Source of the DNA: Posidonia oceanica
Taxonomy: Eukaryota > Streptophyta > Magnoliopsida > Alismatales > Posidoniaceae
Length of the DNA: 64,000 nt
Direction: 5' to 3'
Assembly: GCA_037176725.1 (NCBI GenBank)
Contig: JAZBRS010000054.1
Location: 17,130,001 to 17,194,000 of the forward strand
A program made the position numbers and the translations under genes. Below the pieces are notes generated by a model. That model ran no database searches. It saw only the letters and a program-made list of their open reading frames with translations, and had not been told where the DNA came from. Shown here piece by piece: positions 47,829 to 59,052 of the stretch; position 1 is the first letter of the stretch, and every line of letters begins with the position of its first letter.

Positions 47829-50185
47829 GTACAACAATGTGATAACTCTCTTGTTTCTCAAATGTTTCGGTATGATATCCTGAAGTCTGAGAACTTTATA
47901 TTATATGGCTGCAGTTTGTATTAAAGCAATTAATTTATTTAAACTCTTTTGCTTGCAGGAGTAGACCGGTGTTTGCTTATTTTCAAAGAAAACTGCACCA
48001 TTCTTGTAATGCAGGTCCAGAGAAATAATGGAAATTGGAAAAATGAATCAAGGTTTGGCCTAACTGGTGACCTGCACGTGCTTTCCATACTAACCTGCTT
48101 GTGCTATACAATTAGTGGGTGAAATCCCACTACTACATGTTTTATTTGCTCTCAATTTTTTCGTAAAGGAAAAAGATAAGAAATTGGTTGCATTATATGC
48201 TTCCTTTTAATGTGTCTTGCTTGTGTTACTTTAGCTGCTTTGATTTAAGTGCATTGAGCGGTTAGGTATGATTTCCATCTGAGTACTAAAGCAGACTAAA
48301 GGTGATCGAGTTACTTCCTAGACATGAATGGATTGCCAGGCTGTGGTTGACATTCTGTAATTTCTAAACTCGGAAAATCTTTTGCTCCTATTGCTGACTC
48401 AGATGCCTTTGGTTGGTGCATTTGCGAATTTGGTAAAGCAAATGCCACTTGTGGTGATGTAAATATTTTTCTTATGAAGTCTGAACCGTCCTTTGCTGAT
48501 TTTGCACTTTCTACAAAATGTGAACCAAGGCTGACATGTCTAATTAGACTCTTAGATGCCCTAGTGTATTCAAAATTATATTTTTGCTTCTTTTGCAAAA
48601 TAATCCTATTGTGTTCTATCGTTCGTTGTTGGATGTGATCAAACAATGTTTCTCTGTTTTGTAATCTGCTCGATGTGGGTGCTTATGTGTATATGCTGGC
48701 ATCACATCTGTCTTCGGGTGTTATCATCCTATACTCCTATACGACCTTTGGGTCTACCGACTTTGTTTTTACATATTATTGGAGACATCAAATGTGCAAA
48801 TCTTGTTAAGATTCTTGTGGTATTTATATGCTGATTGTAACTGTGGTGCCATACTGGTATTGCAGTTTCTCTCCTTTCATTAAAAGTAGAACTAGTCCAG
48901 ACGTTGTGGTGTGCTGCGCAGTAATTACATTGATTGGCTAGTATGTCTGGGATTCTGCGGTTTAGACTTTAAAGCAGCTTTCTTGCATTGTGTGTTCATC
49001 TTACATATCGTTTGTGCGATACGTGGAACCTATCTATCCGTTGAAATTCCTCAATTCCATGCGATCTATTTATTTTGAGAATAGAGATTTCATATATTTT
49101 TTATTCATGCTATTATCCTGGCATTTTAGGATTTTACTGGGTCTTTTCAAATGAGTTGTTGCGTTCAAATATTGGCTGGTAAGGTAAGACCTCTATGTAA
49201 AATGTGAATGGGTTCCAGGTATCCAGCCAAATGCTCCGGCTGATAAGGAAAGCTACTCTTTTAGGATACAATCGCATTATTTTATTCTTTTTGCAAAATT
49301 TAATTTATATATTAGATAAAGGCATTGGCTACGTATCCTGCACCGTGGTAGAACCAAACTTGTATATTTTGGACTTGGGAAAATCTTCTTCTGCCATATA
49401 TTTTTTTCATCAGATGAGCTATGCAGCAATTAAATGCGTTTTTAACATAAGAAAGTTTAATATGTAATGGCATTTACAAACAAAGTGGCATATTCTTAAT
49501 TTTACGGCGTTTTTGGTGAAACGAAGAGGTTGTACTCGTATGCATTTAGAAGCTTATGTATGTATACCAGTCAAACAAGTAAAAGCTAAGAAGCCAACCG
49601 CATGACGTGTGTTAAGAAACCAATTTATATTGAAGATCACAAGGACAAACAGATGAACTCAGAACATAAAAGTGGAATAATTAGCGGTGCTTCCTCAACC
49701 TCAAACACTAGCAATTAATACAGCGTCCCATTTTCGATCCTAACGTTTAGTCGTTTATGCTTCTTCGTGTAAAGTGTAAACGTAGTCCATATCTTATCTA
49801 ACGTTTAGTAGTTAAATTAGATATTTATCCTATGATCTATATTAAAATCGTCATTATTTTGATAGTGATTTTGTTGATGTTATTTTCCCCTCTTTTTCTT
49901 ATGATCACATATTTTATTTGGCAACCTCTATTATTTAGTAATTCTTATTTTATGAGATTTAAAATCAATAATTCTGTATTTGATGAGAAACAGAGAGAGT
50001 GTGAGAGTTGCTTGTGTGCGCACGTACGTGAGGGTGATGGAGAGAGTCTCGTATGTGTCCCTCTTAAAATTTAGTTACTATTAATGTTACTATATTTTTA
50101 TATTTATTGTTACTATATTTTTCTATGTAATAATCTTAGTAATATTTTTTTCACATAACAGTGTTACTGTTATTTTTCATATGTA
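47829..50185. other. PCFS4 3' flank, no further gene recognised
   Basis: The first few hundred bases should hold the 3' UTR. A minus open frame at 48646-48311 (111 aa, with DFPSLEITECQPQPG) is longer than expected by chance in this AT-rich context, but I recognise no family. Other frames are short. Confidence 0.4.
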
Positions 50186-50194
50186 AGAGTTAAC

Positions 50195-50983
50195 GATGAT
50201 TTGCATGTATATCCTCCAAATTTGCTCGTATTGTGTATATACCCTCTAAATTTTTTCTATTGCATATATACCCTCCAAATTATTTCCATAAGTGCATTTG
50301 TGCCCTTGCCATCACCTACGTTATATTCCATTGGTGAGCTTCCAACAAATCTTAGCTCAACCATGGTTAGGACCTAGGAAAGGACTAATTTAACCTCCCT
50401 CTCCTCGCCACCATGCCTCCCTCTTCCCGCACCCTCCTCCCACTCCAAAAAACACTGTCATTGTCTCCTTCTCTCCTGCCTCCAAAGGAGTGTACTTGGG
50501 GGTAACGGTTCTGTAGCACAGTAGGACAGTGGCAGTGATCAGAGGTGGATGGCAGGACTCCTTAGTGGGGGTGGGGGCACCGAAATCTGAAGCCGCATCC
50601 CCCAATTGTGCCTCTTCGACTGCCATAGCCACCATCGCAGTGGAAGGAGGTGATCCAACCTTGGTTGGTCCTCCCCTCGATCTTGGTGGCACCTCGCGTC
50701 AGCTGTCAAGGTCGCCTCCCCTTGAACAACAGCATTGTGACCTTCATCGTCGGAGAAGGAGAAGGAGAAACGCTAAAGCAACCAGTGAGGGAGGGGAGAG
50801 AGAGAGAGTGAGTGAGTAAAGTAAACGATGTATTTTGAAAATTGATGAAAACAGTTACAACTAAACTCAAGGGCATGTGTACAATGACGGAAGCAAGGTA
50901 AAGGGTATACACAATATTTGTAGAAGATGAAGGATATACATGCAATACAGGCATTTTTTGAGGATATACATGCAAAATTCTCT
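50195..50983. mobile_element. Pack-MULE-like element, about 790 bp
   Basis: Long imperfect inverted ends of roughly 110 bp: TTTGCATGTATATCCTC at left and its inverse at right, followed inward by matching GTGTATACCCTYTA-type blocks. Flanked by AGAGTTAAC (50186-50194) and AGAGTTAAT (50984-50992), a 9-bp duplication with one mismatch, as expected for Mutator elements. The interior (about 50390-50810) is GC-rich and gene-like in composition, unlike the AT-rich arms, as in elements that capture gene pieces. I cannot identify the source; frames are open on both strands. Confidence 0.65.
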
Positions 50984-50992
50984 AGAGTTAAT

Positions 50993-51607
50993 GGTATTTT
51001 TATATAGAATAGTAGTACCAATTTATAAATAGTAATACTAATTTTTGTTTCTTGTAACACTCGTATGTAAAATAATAGTAGTGTTAGTATTACTATTGTC
51101 CTTGTCTATTTTTAGTATTAACATCTAATATTATTATTGAAATTTAGTTTCTATTAGTGTTATTATTGTTTTCGTGTTACTATCGTCCTCGTTGCTGCAC
51201 GTAGTCAATATTCTCGTTGCATTGTCACCGTCATCATTCACCTTGCTATTTAGTATTAGTATTTAAATTTTAAATGAAAATCTAGTATAATACAAGAGAT
51301 GTAATTTTTTGGTTTATGATTTCTTGTATTTAGTTATTTTTATAAGATATAATACAAATAGATGGACCATTGAGATAAAGTTTCATCTAAAAGGTTTAAG
51401 ATGAAACATGCATTAAATATGCTATGTAGCAAGAGATGTTTTATTTTATTTTATTTTACATGTGGTTCCTCAATGTTCAAATGAGACACTGAAATGTAGC
51501 AAGTAGGCCTGTAAACGGGGTGGATACAAGACAGATATAACCTTATACATACCCTTATCTTTTAAATTCTAACAGATAACGGGGTGAATATAGACCTGCA
51601 TTCTTTA
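50993..51607. other. AT-rich, no gene; possible hAT edge
   Basis: TAGGCCTGTAAACGGGG at 51504-51520 resembles a hAT end with the GTAAACGGGG motif, but no partner end was found. Confidence 0.35.
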
Positions 51608-52096
51608 GCCCCTCTTTAGATTAGAATAAGAAAATTAAGAATAAGTGGAAAGTGAGATTGATATTCTGATAGTATTGCTATTCTGTTTGAAAGTGATTTT
51701 CTTTTAAATGTGAATAAGTGTGTATAGGGAGATATTCTGGTTTAGATGAAAAGTGGAATAAGTATCAGAATAAGTGTTGGAATAAGTAGAAAACATATAG
51801 ATTAATAATAATCAACTTGATTATTAAGATATATATCTAATTTAAACTATGTATACATCATATTATATATGTATTAATTTTTAAACAAAAAATAAACACA
51901 TCGTATACATACATGTATCAGAATAATTTAGTAGAATAACTTTATTCCATTTTTCTCGCGGAATAGCTATTCTGAAATAAGTAAATCAGAATAAGAACTA
52001 CTATTCCGTTTTTATATCACTTTTTAACTTGTCAAAAGGAATTGTAATTCCAATTCTGGCTTTATTCCTAACTTTATCTAGATTCCAAACAGAAGC
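51608..52096. mobile_element. Tourist/Harbinger-like MITE, about 490 bp
   Basis: Left end GCCCCTCTTTAGATTAGAAT and right end, reversed, GCTTCTGTTTGGAATCTAGA share the gene-poor MITE pattern of G-start, CTNTTTRGA. The interior carries repeated GAATAAG motifs. Flanking bases are TTA (left) and TAA (right), so a TA or TWA duplication is plausible but not clean. It interrupts sequence that may belong to an older hAT-like repeat. Confidence 0.5.
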
Positions 52097-52194
52097 TAAG
52101 TTTCTAACTTTGCCTGTCCTGTTACCCGTAGTAGGATATAGAAACAGGTAGGGTAAACAGATAATTAGATAGATTTATGTTTAAAGAAAAAAAA

Positions 52195-52354
52195 ATGTTT
52201 AAGCATACAAACATATATCAGATTAAATTTAAATGATACATAGAATATAGTAACAATGTATATCAAAATGTTTAAGCATACAAACGTATATCAGATTAAA
52301 TTCAAATGATACATAGAAGATAGTAACAACATATATCAGAATGTTTAAACATAC
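52195..52354. repeat. 73-bp tandem repeat, 2.2 copies
   Basis: Units start at 52195, 52268 and 52341 with ATGTTTAARCATAC and contain ATATCAGATTAAATT. They lie downstream of the ADT stop codon. Confidence 0.85.
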
Positions 52355-52598
52355 ACCACAGGTAAACGGTAGTCGGATAGATGATAATCCTTACTTGTAT
52401 TGTATGAAAACACGTGGTAAAAACAGACGACGGATAAATAAATAAATAACATGATAAAAATATTTTAACTTTTATCCATATAAAATGATATGGATCGGGA
52501 CTGATGACACAGTTAAATACTCTCTCCATCTACCGGCCTCGTAGTAAAAGAAGAAAAAGAATTTTGGAGTGTGGACACTAGACAGGATGGGAATACCA

Positions 52599-53933
52599 TT
52601 ATAATAATTGGGAGAAGGCATCATGAGAAGGCGAAGGAGGTTGAGCATGATCGGAATCCCACGGTGTCATGTCCATGGGATAACTGCCCAACACCCTGAG
52701 GAAGGAGGTGAACTCCTGTACCTCGGCGAGTGCATTCTGCGCCCTCGTCTCCGCCATCGATGCCTCGAAGTCCACGTAGAACATGTACTCGAACCTCTTC
52801 GCCGTGCCTGCGCTCGCGTCGTCGACCACGTTGATTGGGCGGTACCGGTGCGGCCTGCTCTCGATCTTGGTCAGGCTGATGTCCCGGAACGCGAACGCCG
52901 ACAGGACCTTGAACAGCACCGACGTGCCCTCCTTGTCGTGCGCGAACACGATGCTCGTCTTGAACGGCCGGTCCGTCCTCGGGATGATCGGCTCCCTCGC
53001 CAGCATCACGAATCGGGTCATGTTCCCGGAGTCGTCCTGGATCCCCTCCGCCATCACCTCCATCCCGTACAGCTCCGCCGCCCTCAACGAAGCGATGGCC
53101 GCCGTGTCCCGCAGCCCGTTCGCCGCCACCAACTCCGCCGCCCCGGCCGTGTCGTCCACGGCCTCCCTCGCCACGCCGGCGCTCAGGCCGATCTTGCTGG
53201 TCAGCGTGTGCTCGCACTGGGCCAGGGCCTGCGGGTGGGAGATGACGCGCCGCAGTTGCTCCTTCTTCACTCCGGGGAGCGCGAGGAGGCAGTGGTGCAC
53301 GCGGCGGTTGACCTCGCCGACGATGTGGAGGCGGTGGCGGAGGAGGAGGTCGTAGTTGCGGTGGATGCTCCCCCCGAGGGAATTCTCGACGGGGAGGACG
53401 GCCCGGTCGGCGATCCAGAGCTCCACTGCCTGGAAGGCCACCTCGAACTGGTCGCAGGGGATGGCCTCGCAACTGGGGTAGGCCTTCCCCGCGGCAGCCT
53501 CGCTGTAGGCACCGGGGACGCCCTGGTAGGCGACGCGGAGAGAGGAGCCGTGCATCGGAGCGGGGCAGAGGTCGGCGATGGTGAGGGGGCGGGGGAGACT
53601 GTCGGAGATGGGGACAAGATGGCCGTCGAGGGCGGTGCTGATGGGGACCAGATCTTTAGTCTCACTGGCGCTGTTGTTGTTTGCACCGTGGGCGTCAACG
53701 CAGCTGGAGAGGATGGCGTTGGAGCTCTGCCAATCGCTGCGGGTAGAGTTGGTAGCGCAGGGGAAGAAGTCACAGTGGCTGTTGTTGCAGCGGCTCATGC
53801 CGCGGGTCCGGAAGCGGAGCGGTAGTGAAAGACGAGCATTGTTGCTGCTGTGGTTCATCGATGACTTCTTCATCATGTCGGCAGAGACTATTATACTTGA
53901 GGTAGAAGAAGAAGAAATCATCGCAGCAGCCAT
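52599..53933 (-). CDS. ADT: Arogenate/prephenate dehydratase, plastid type
   Basis: Converts arogenate (and in some members prephenate) to phenylalanine or phenylpyruvate in plastids. 444 aa, one exon. Residues 1 to about 115 are Ser/Asn-rich and basic, as in a chloroplast transit peptide. The catalytic domain runs about 133-312, starting [15 protein letters not shown], with [18 protein letters not shown] and the catalytic TRF motif in NMTRFVM (306-308). The ACT regulatory domain is about 325-420, with the ESRP motif at 358-361, where phenylalanine feedback acts in the family. The length matches plant ADTs. Lack of introns fits the ADT3-6 type rather than ADT1/2. It is strongly GC-rich with G/C at most third positions. 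A TATA box lies 160 bp upstream. Whether it also uses prephenate cannot be read from the sequence with certainty. Confidence 0.95.
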   Translation of the reverse strand: MAAAMISSSSTSSIIVSADMMKKSSMNHSSNNARLSLPLRFRTRGMSRCNNSHCDFFPCATNSTRSDWQSSNAILSSCVDAHGANNNSASETKDLVPISTALDGHLVPISDSLPRPLTIADLCPAPMHGSSLRVAYQGVPGAYSEAAAGKAYPSCEAIPCDQFEVAFQAVELWIADRAVLPVENSLGGSIHRNYDLLLRHRLHIVGEVNRRVHHCLLALPGVKKEQLRRVISHPQALAQCEHTLTSKIGLSAGVAREAVDDTAGAAELVAANGLRDTAAIASLRAAELYGMEVMAEGIQDDSGNMTRFVMLAREPIIPRTDRPFKTSIVFAHDKEGTSVLFKVLSAFAFRDISLTKIESRPHRYRPINVVDDASAGTAKRFEYMFYVDFEASMAETRAQNALAEVQEFTSFLRVLGSYPMDMTPWDSDHAQPPSPSHDAFSQLL

Positions 53934-54092
53934 GGTATGGTATGGTATGTATTGCTGTTATTTGTTCTTGGTGAAGAAGAGCAGCAGCACTACAAGCTTA
54001 TTAGCTAGAAGGCAGGGAAATTCAGGCTGCCGCCGATTTGTTTTTGGATTGGGTGATGAGATCCGTAAGCTAGCTTGAGAGGTTCTGGCAGG

Positions 54093-54100
54093 CTTTTATA
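54093..54100 (-). promoter_or_regulatory. TATA box of the ADT gene
   Basis: TATAAAAG on the minus strand, 160 bp before the ADT start codon, in a GC-moderate context. Position and sequence fit a plant core promoter; the leader would be about 130 nt. Confidence 0.65.
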
Positions 54101-54540
54101 CTACTACAAGCAAAGATGCTAACATCACCTACCACCTCTTTGCATCGTGGAAGGTGGTGAGAAAGGGAGATGGGAACCAGAAAGGAAGGGTAGAAGAAGG
54201 AGGTCTTTATTTTGTTCATTCGGTCAATTCAACCCCACACCTACCGCCGACGGTTTTGTTGAAGATCCAAGGTTGGTGGTTTGTCATTGGTTCTGTTCTG
54301 GGAAAGCGCAGTCCACATAAATGGTGATAGAAAAAAGATAAAGGTTAGGAGGTCTTCTATTAAAGTTTGCTTTTTTTAATTAACAACGAACGATATCAGA
54401 GGACTTCGTACCGTATATGAACATAAAATACGACCGCGAGCAAACTACACATGTTTAAATTGACTTTGTACACTCCTCGTTGCAAAAGATTGGGAAACAA
54501 TCCTCCTCGGCTCCAGGAACACAAATCAAAGAACACCCGG
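54101..54540. other. ADT upstream region
   Basis: Non-coding promoter region between the ADT TATA box and the LINE insertion. I see no further gene and name no specific element. Confidence 0.5.
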
Positions 54541-54967
54541 AAAATGAGTTAGTTTCTTTTTTCTGCAAACGGTAAATGATCTATTAACTTAATATTTGAT
54601 TATGAATACTACCACTAAATAAGTAAAAATAATACAAAATTCACAGTATAGATAAGTCAAATCAAAATTGGGTCAAAAAAAAAAAAAATACATCCAAGAT
54701 ACACCTAAGATCGCCAACAGAGATGATCACTAATAGTTTAGCTTTTAAAAACAAACAAATCTAAAACACAGCCACAGAGATGTTGGTCAAAAGAAGGCTA
54801 CAAACAATTGTCCTGCAGGCATCCAAATCATGGCTCGGAGGAGCCAGCATATCAAGACTTGAATCAACTGCCCCAGGTTCAGCAGCCAGGACCTCCTCAG
54901 CGATCAACCCAGCAGACGATGGTATCTGATGAATAGGCTGGGACTGATCCTATTCTTGTTGTATCTG

Positions 54968-57900
54968 CTAAATTACGTAGGAGACAGAAGAAGCTGTCGA
55001 AGTATGTCCCGTCAGAAGATTATCTGCCCAGATAGAAGAAAAATGTAAATTTTGAGAAAAAATAGATGCTAGATTTCCCCCTAGATTCCTAAATATCACA
55101 GAATTTCTATTCAGCCATAAGCTCCACATAATAGCAAGGACAAGAATACGCCACCCCTTTAGACAAACATTAAACTTTGCAAACTGAAATAACAAAAAAA
55201 TTTCATAAATATAAATGCTAGATAAACAGTCAGAGTTGGACAGAAAGAAACCTCAAATATCCACAACTAAAGAACAGTGCAAAAAAATGTAACTGTTGGT
55301 TTCCAAATTATGACCACAGATCTCATAGTTAAGAGTGTCAATCCATCCCCTCCGTTCTAGATTAGCCCTAGAGAGGGTTTTATCATGTGTTGCCAACCAA
55401 ACAAAAATTCTAACTTTTAAAGGAGCAGTAGCTTTTCAAATGTCTTTGTAAAATTTAGAACGAAGACCACCATCATTTAGGAAACCATGACAACTTCTCA
55501 TAGTGAACTGCCTATGTGGGGCTAAATTCCACTCCACCAAATCAGTCCCATGAGATAGGCAAATATGATCCATTTTATTAATGAAATCATACAATTCAGA
55601 AGAAGAATGAAAGGCATTAAGAGATTCAAAGTAAACTGAAAAGATTTCTAATTATTTTTCGAGATAGCACTGAACCATTTTCTCAACAGAGCATTTTTTT
55701 TTTCTAAAATTGGAATACAAATATGGCCAAGTATGCTTCAAAGTCAAGTTTCCTATTCATTTATTCTCCCAAAACATTATATTTTTGCCATCACTCAAAG
55801 AAAATGAAGATAGCAAATTCACAATTGGAAAGCAAAGCTTGAGCTCCTGCCAAAGTGGAGAAGCCCCATTAGGGGCTACATTAAGTAGTGCACCCAAATT
55901 GTTTACTGCACAGTATCTACTTTTCACTAAACTAGGCCATTTTAAGCACATATCTACTTTTACCAAGTATATTCCAAAGAAGTTTGCATTTAAGAACTAA
56001 GCTGAAATTTCTAATGTTAATAATACTTAAACCATATTAAGCCTTGCTTCGACAGATATTCATCCATCGAGCTAAGCAATACCCTGATTGAGATGATGTG
56101 TGAGATTTCCAAAGAAAAAGCCGTCTAATGCGATCAATTTCCAACTCCACTCTTTTGGAGAGATATAGCACAGACAAATAATAAGTAGGAATGACTGATA
56201 AAACTGAATTGATTAGGGTCAATCGACCCTCCAAAGAAAGATATCTGGTCTTTCAAGTATCCAACTTAAATGTGATTTTGTCTAACATTGGAGACCAATC
56301 ACTATAGGAAGCTTTTTTAAAATGTAAAGGCAACCCCAGATATACAACAGGTAGTGCAAATGAGATACAACTCAGAATTGAGCAATACCTAGCCATCTGT
56401 GCGTCTGGGATCCTAATCCCAGTGAGTGAGGATTTACTAAAATTTATTTTGAGGCTCGAGCATGCTTGAAAGAAGCAAAGAATCCTCTTAAGATTAATAA
56501 TCCTTTTCTCACAAGGAGTTAGAAAAATGAGGGTATCGTCTGCATATTGAATGTTTAAAACTTGAGGCCCAGAATGAGAAAATTGAATACCCTGGATAAG
56601 ATTATTTTGCATACCCAAGACTAGCATTCCATTAAGTATATGAGCAGCAACTATAAACAAAAGTGGGGAGAGAGGGTCTCCTTGTCTCAGTCCATTAGAA
56701 GTTCCAAAAAAACCTCTAGGTGATCCATTGACCAGAATAGAGAACCTGGCTGATGTGATACATATTTTTATCCAATTCACCCATTTAGTGTCACAGCCCA
56801 ACCCCACAAGTGAATTAATAAGAAACTCCCAATTAATATTGTCAAAAGCTTTCTCAAAGTCTAATTTAAGCATAAGCCCAAGAGTTTGGGATGAATTTAT
56901 AAAATGAAGGGTTTCTTGGGCTACTAGGAAAACAGTCACTAATGTTGTGCCTTGGTAAGAAGGCATACTGAGATTCATCCAAAATATTATTGAGAACGGA
57001 GCAAAATCTAGTGGCAAGACATTTAAATATAATCTTATAACTGTCGTTTAAAAGACTAATGGGCTTGTAGTCCTGAATTCTTTCAACCTTAGTCTTTTTT
57101 GGGATTAGAGTTATAAACGTCTGATTGACACATTTCAAAGTATCAATGTCATCAGTTTGATAAAAGAGCTTGAATATATCGATAAGATCACTCTTTAAGT
57201 TTTCCAAAAATAGTGATAAAAACACAGGAGAAAGCCATCTTGGCCAGGAGATTTCTCCCCTGGCAGGGAGTCTACGCTTCTTTTAATTTCCTCCTCCAAG
57301 AATGGGATCTCCAGAATTGCAGGTTCTAGAATCTTAACTGGTAAAAGAATGTCCCAATTCATTGACACCCCAAAAGAAGCTGGTTTTTTAAACAAAGAAG
57401 CAATTTTTTTTTCAATAGCCTTGGAAATGATACCATGGGAGTCAGTATGGGTACCATCAACAATAAGAGATGATATGGTATTGAACTGCCTTCTATGATT
57501 TACCATTTTATGAAAAAAGACTATGTTGAGATCCCCTTCTTTAAGCCATTGGATACAAGATCGTTGTTTCCAATAAACTTCAAGCTCAAGTAGTATATTG
57601 TAATGCTCTGCTCTAAGGACTTGCTTCCTATTCCATTCTTCCGGAGAGAGGAGAGAAGTCTGAGCCTGGTTATCCATGTTCTGTACCAAATTCTCAATTT
57701 TTGACAATCTAGCATTTTGATCAATCCTTCTAGAAGGCAATCAATTTTTGATGGCTAGCTTCACCACCTTTAGCTTAAGGGATAATCTATTTATAGCATT
57801 TGCATCCAAAGAAAAGCTATCAAGCTTGTCCTTGATAAAACCTTCAAAACCTCCCTTGAACAACCAGGATCTATAGAATTTAAAAGGATAAGGTCCCCAT

Positions 57901-58655
57901 CCAGGAGACATAGTATCAAGGCAAATAGGAATATGAACTGATATTAATCAAGCCTTACCATTGCAAATTGCCCTAGGAAACTGAGATTCCCACCCAAGGG
58001 AGATTAAGAATCTATCTAGTTTAACCAGAGTAGCCTTTTCTTGAAAGTTTGACCAAGTATATAAGCAATTATTCGGGGAAAGAACAATAAGATTGGCAGA
58101 AGCAATGAAATTATCAAAATTTGTCATAATAGAGGAAATACAAGATCTATTGGAGTGTTCATGCGTGAATCTAGTAACGTTAAAGTCACCCCCTAAAACC
58201 CAATGATGTTCAACAATAGTCTGTAAATGTCTCAATTCATCTAAAAAATTGCACTTAAGATTTGCTACACAGGGGTCATATACTCCGGTCAGCCACCACT
58301 TGTAGTTATCCAGAAGACTCCTAAATTTAATAGAGAGGGAAAATATTCCCCTGAAAGAATCCAACATGGAACATATGGCAGTGTTCCAGTCCATAAGAAT
58401 ACCACCAGAAGCTCCCTAAGAAGGCAAAAACTTCCACTGTGTTAGGCGGCCACCTCCAATGGCTCGGAGGAGGCTTGAAGAAAAGGAGTCCAGTTTGGTT
58501 TCACTTAGTATTAAGAAATCACACTTGTATCTTCTCACCACATCTCTCACTTCCCTATGCTTACAACTACTGCCCAGTCCTCTAATATTCCATGCCAATA
58601 TAATCATAATTATAAGGAAGGTTATAAACATAGAGCTCCCAAGAGTTCTACACAA
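54968..58655 (-). pseudogene. LINE ORF2: endonuclease and reverse transcriptase, broken
   Basis: Endonuclease begins IILAWNIRGLGSSCKHREVR and keeps ILSETK, then VLGGDFNVTRF. Reverse transcriptase has LIPKK...QDYKPISLLN, the A motif LKLDFEKAFDNINW, the B motif GLRQGDPLSPLLF and the catalytic YADD (about 56534-56545). Near 55470-55300 a zf-RVT-like segment reads LKVRIFVWLATHDKTLSRAN, and the tail MWSLWLNRNSVIFRN ends about 55070. Breaks: stops near 58414, 57946 and 57739, and frame changes around 57200 and 57000. The catalytic residues themselves survive, so decay is mainly by nonsense and indels. Confidence 0.9.
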
Positions 58656-59052
58656 TCCAAAGATTTCTCCAGGTTAATTGGAGGCAAAGATTGTTGCCTA
58701 CGTATATTATTGAGAAAAATTTCCGTCTCACTCAAATTTCGAAGATTGATTCCAATTTTAGCACAAAACTTAAAAAAACTCTCGTAAGATTCCTAAGAGA
58801 AGATACTAGTTGCCAAGTCAGACATACCATTTGAACAACAAGAATCTGAATAAGCAATTGATATAGGAGATGTGGTTTCAGAATCTGAATGAAGAACATC
58901 CTCTCTAAGAGATGAACACAAGAAAGGCATTTTATCCAAATATGTAGTACCTGGGTTAGTAGAGGAGGATATGTGTTGTAAATTGCATGGATCATAGTTC
59001 ACCTCATCCATCTCCTCATCCTCCATATTGTCAATGGCAGCTAGAACTGCCT

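Noticed and set aside
48311..48646. 111-codon minus-strand frame behind PCFS4
   Set aside because: Protein-like in places, but there is no recognisable domain, promoter or splice context. Not listed as a gene.
52608..53825. 405-codon open frame on the plus strand, and others opposite ADT
   Set aside because: It lies wholly antisense to the GC-rich ADT exon; its composition is Arg/Val/Glu-rich and low in sense. The opposite frame stays open because ADT codons end in G or C.
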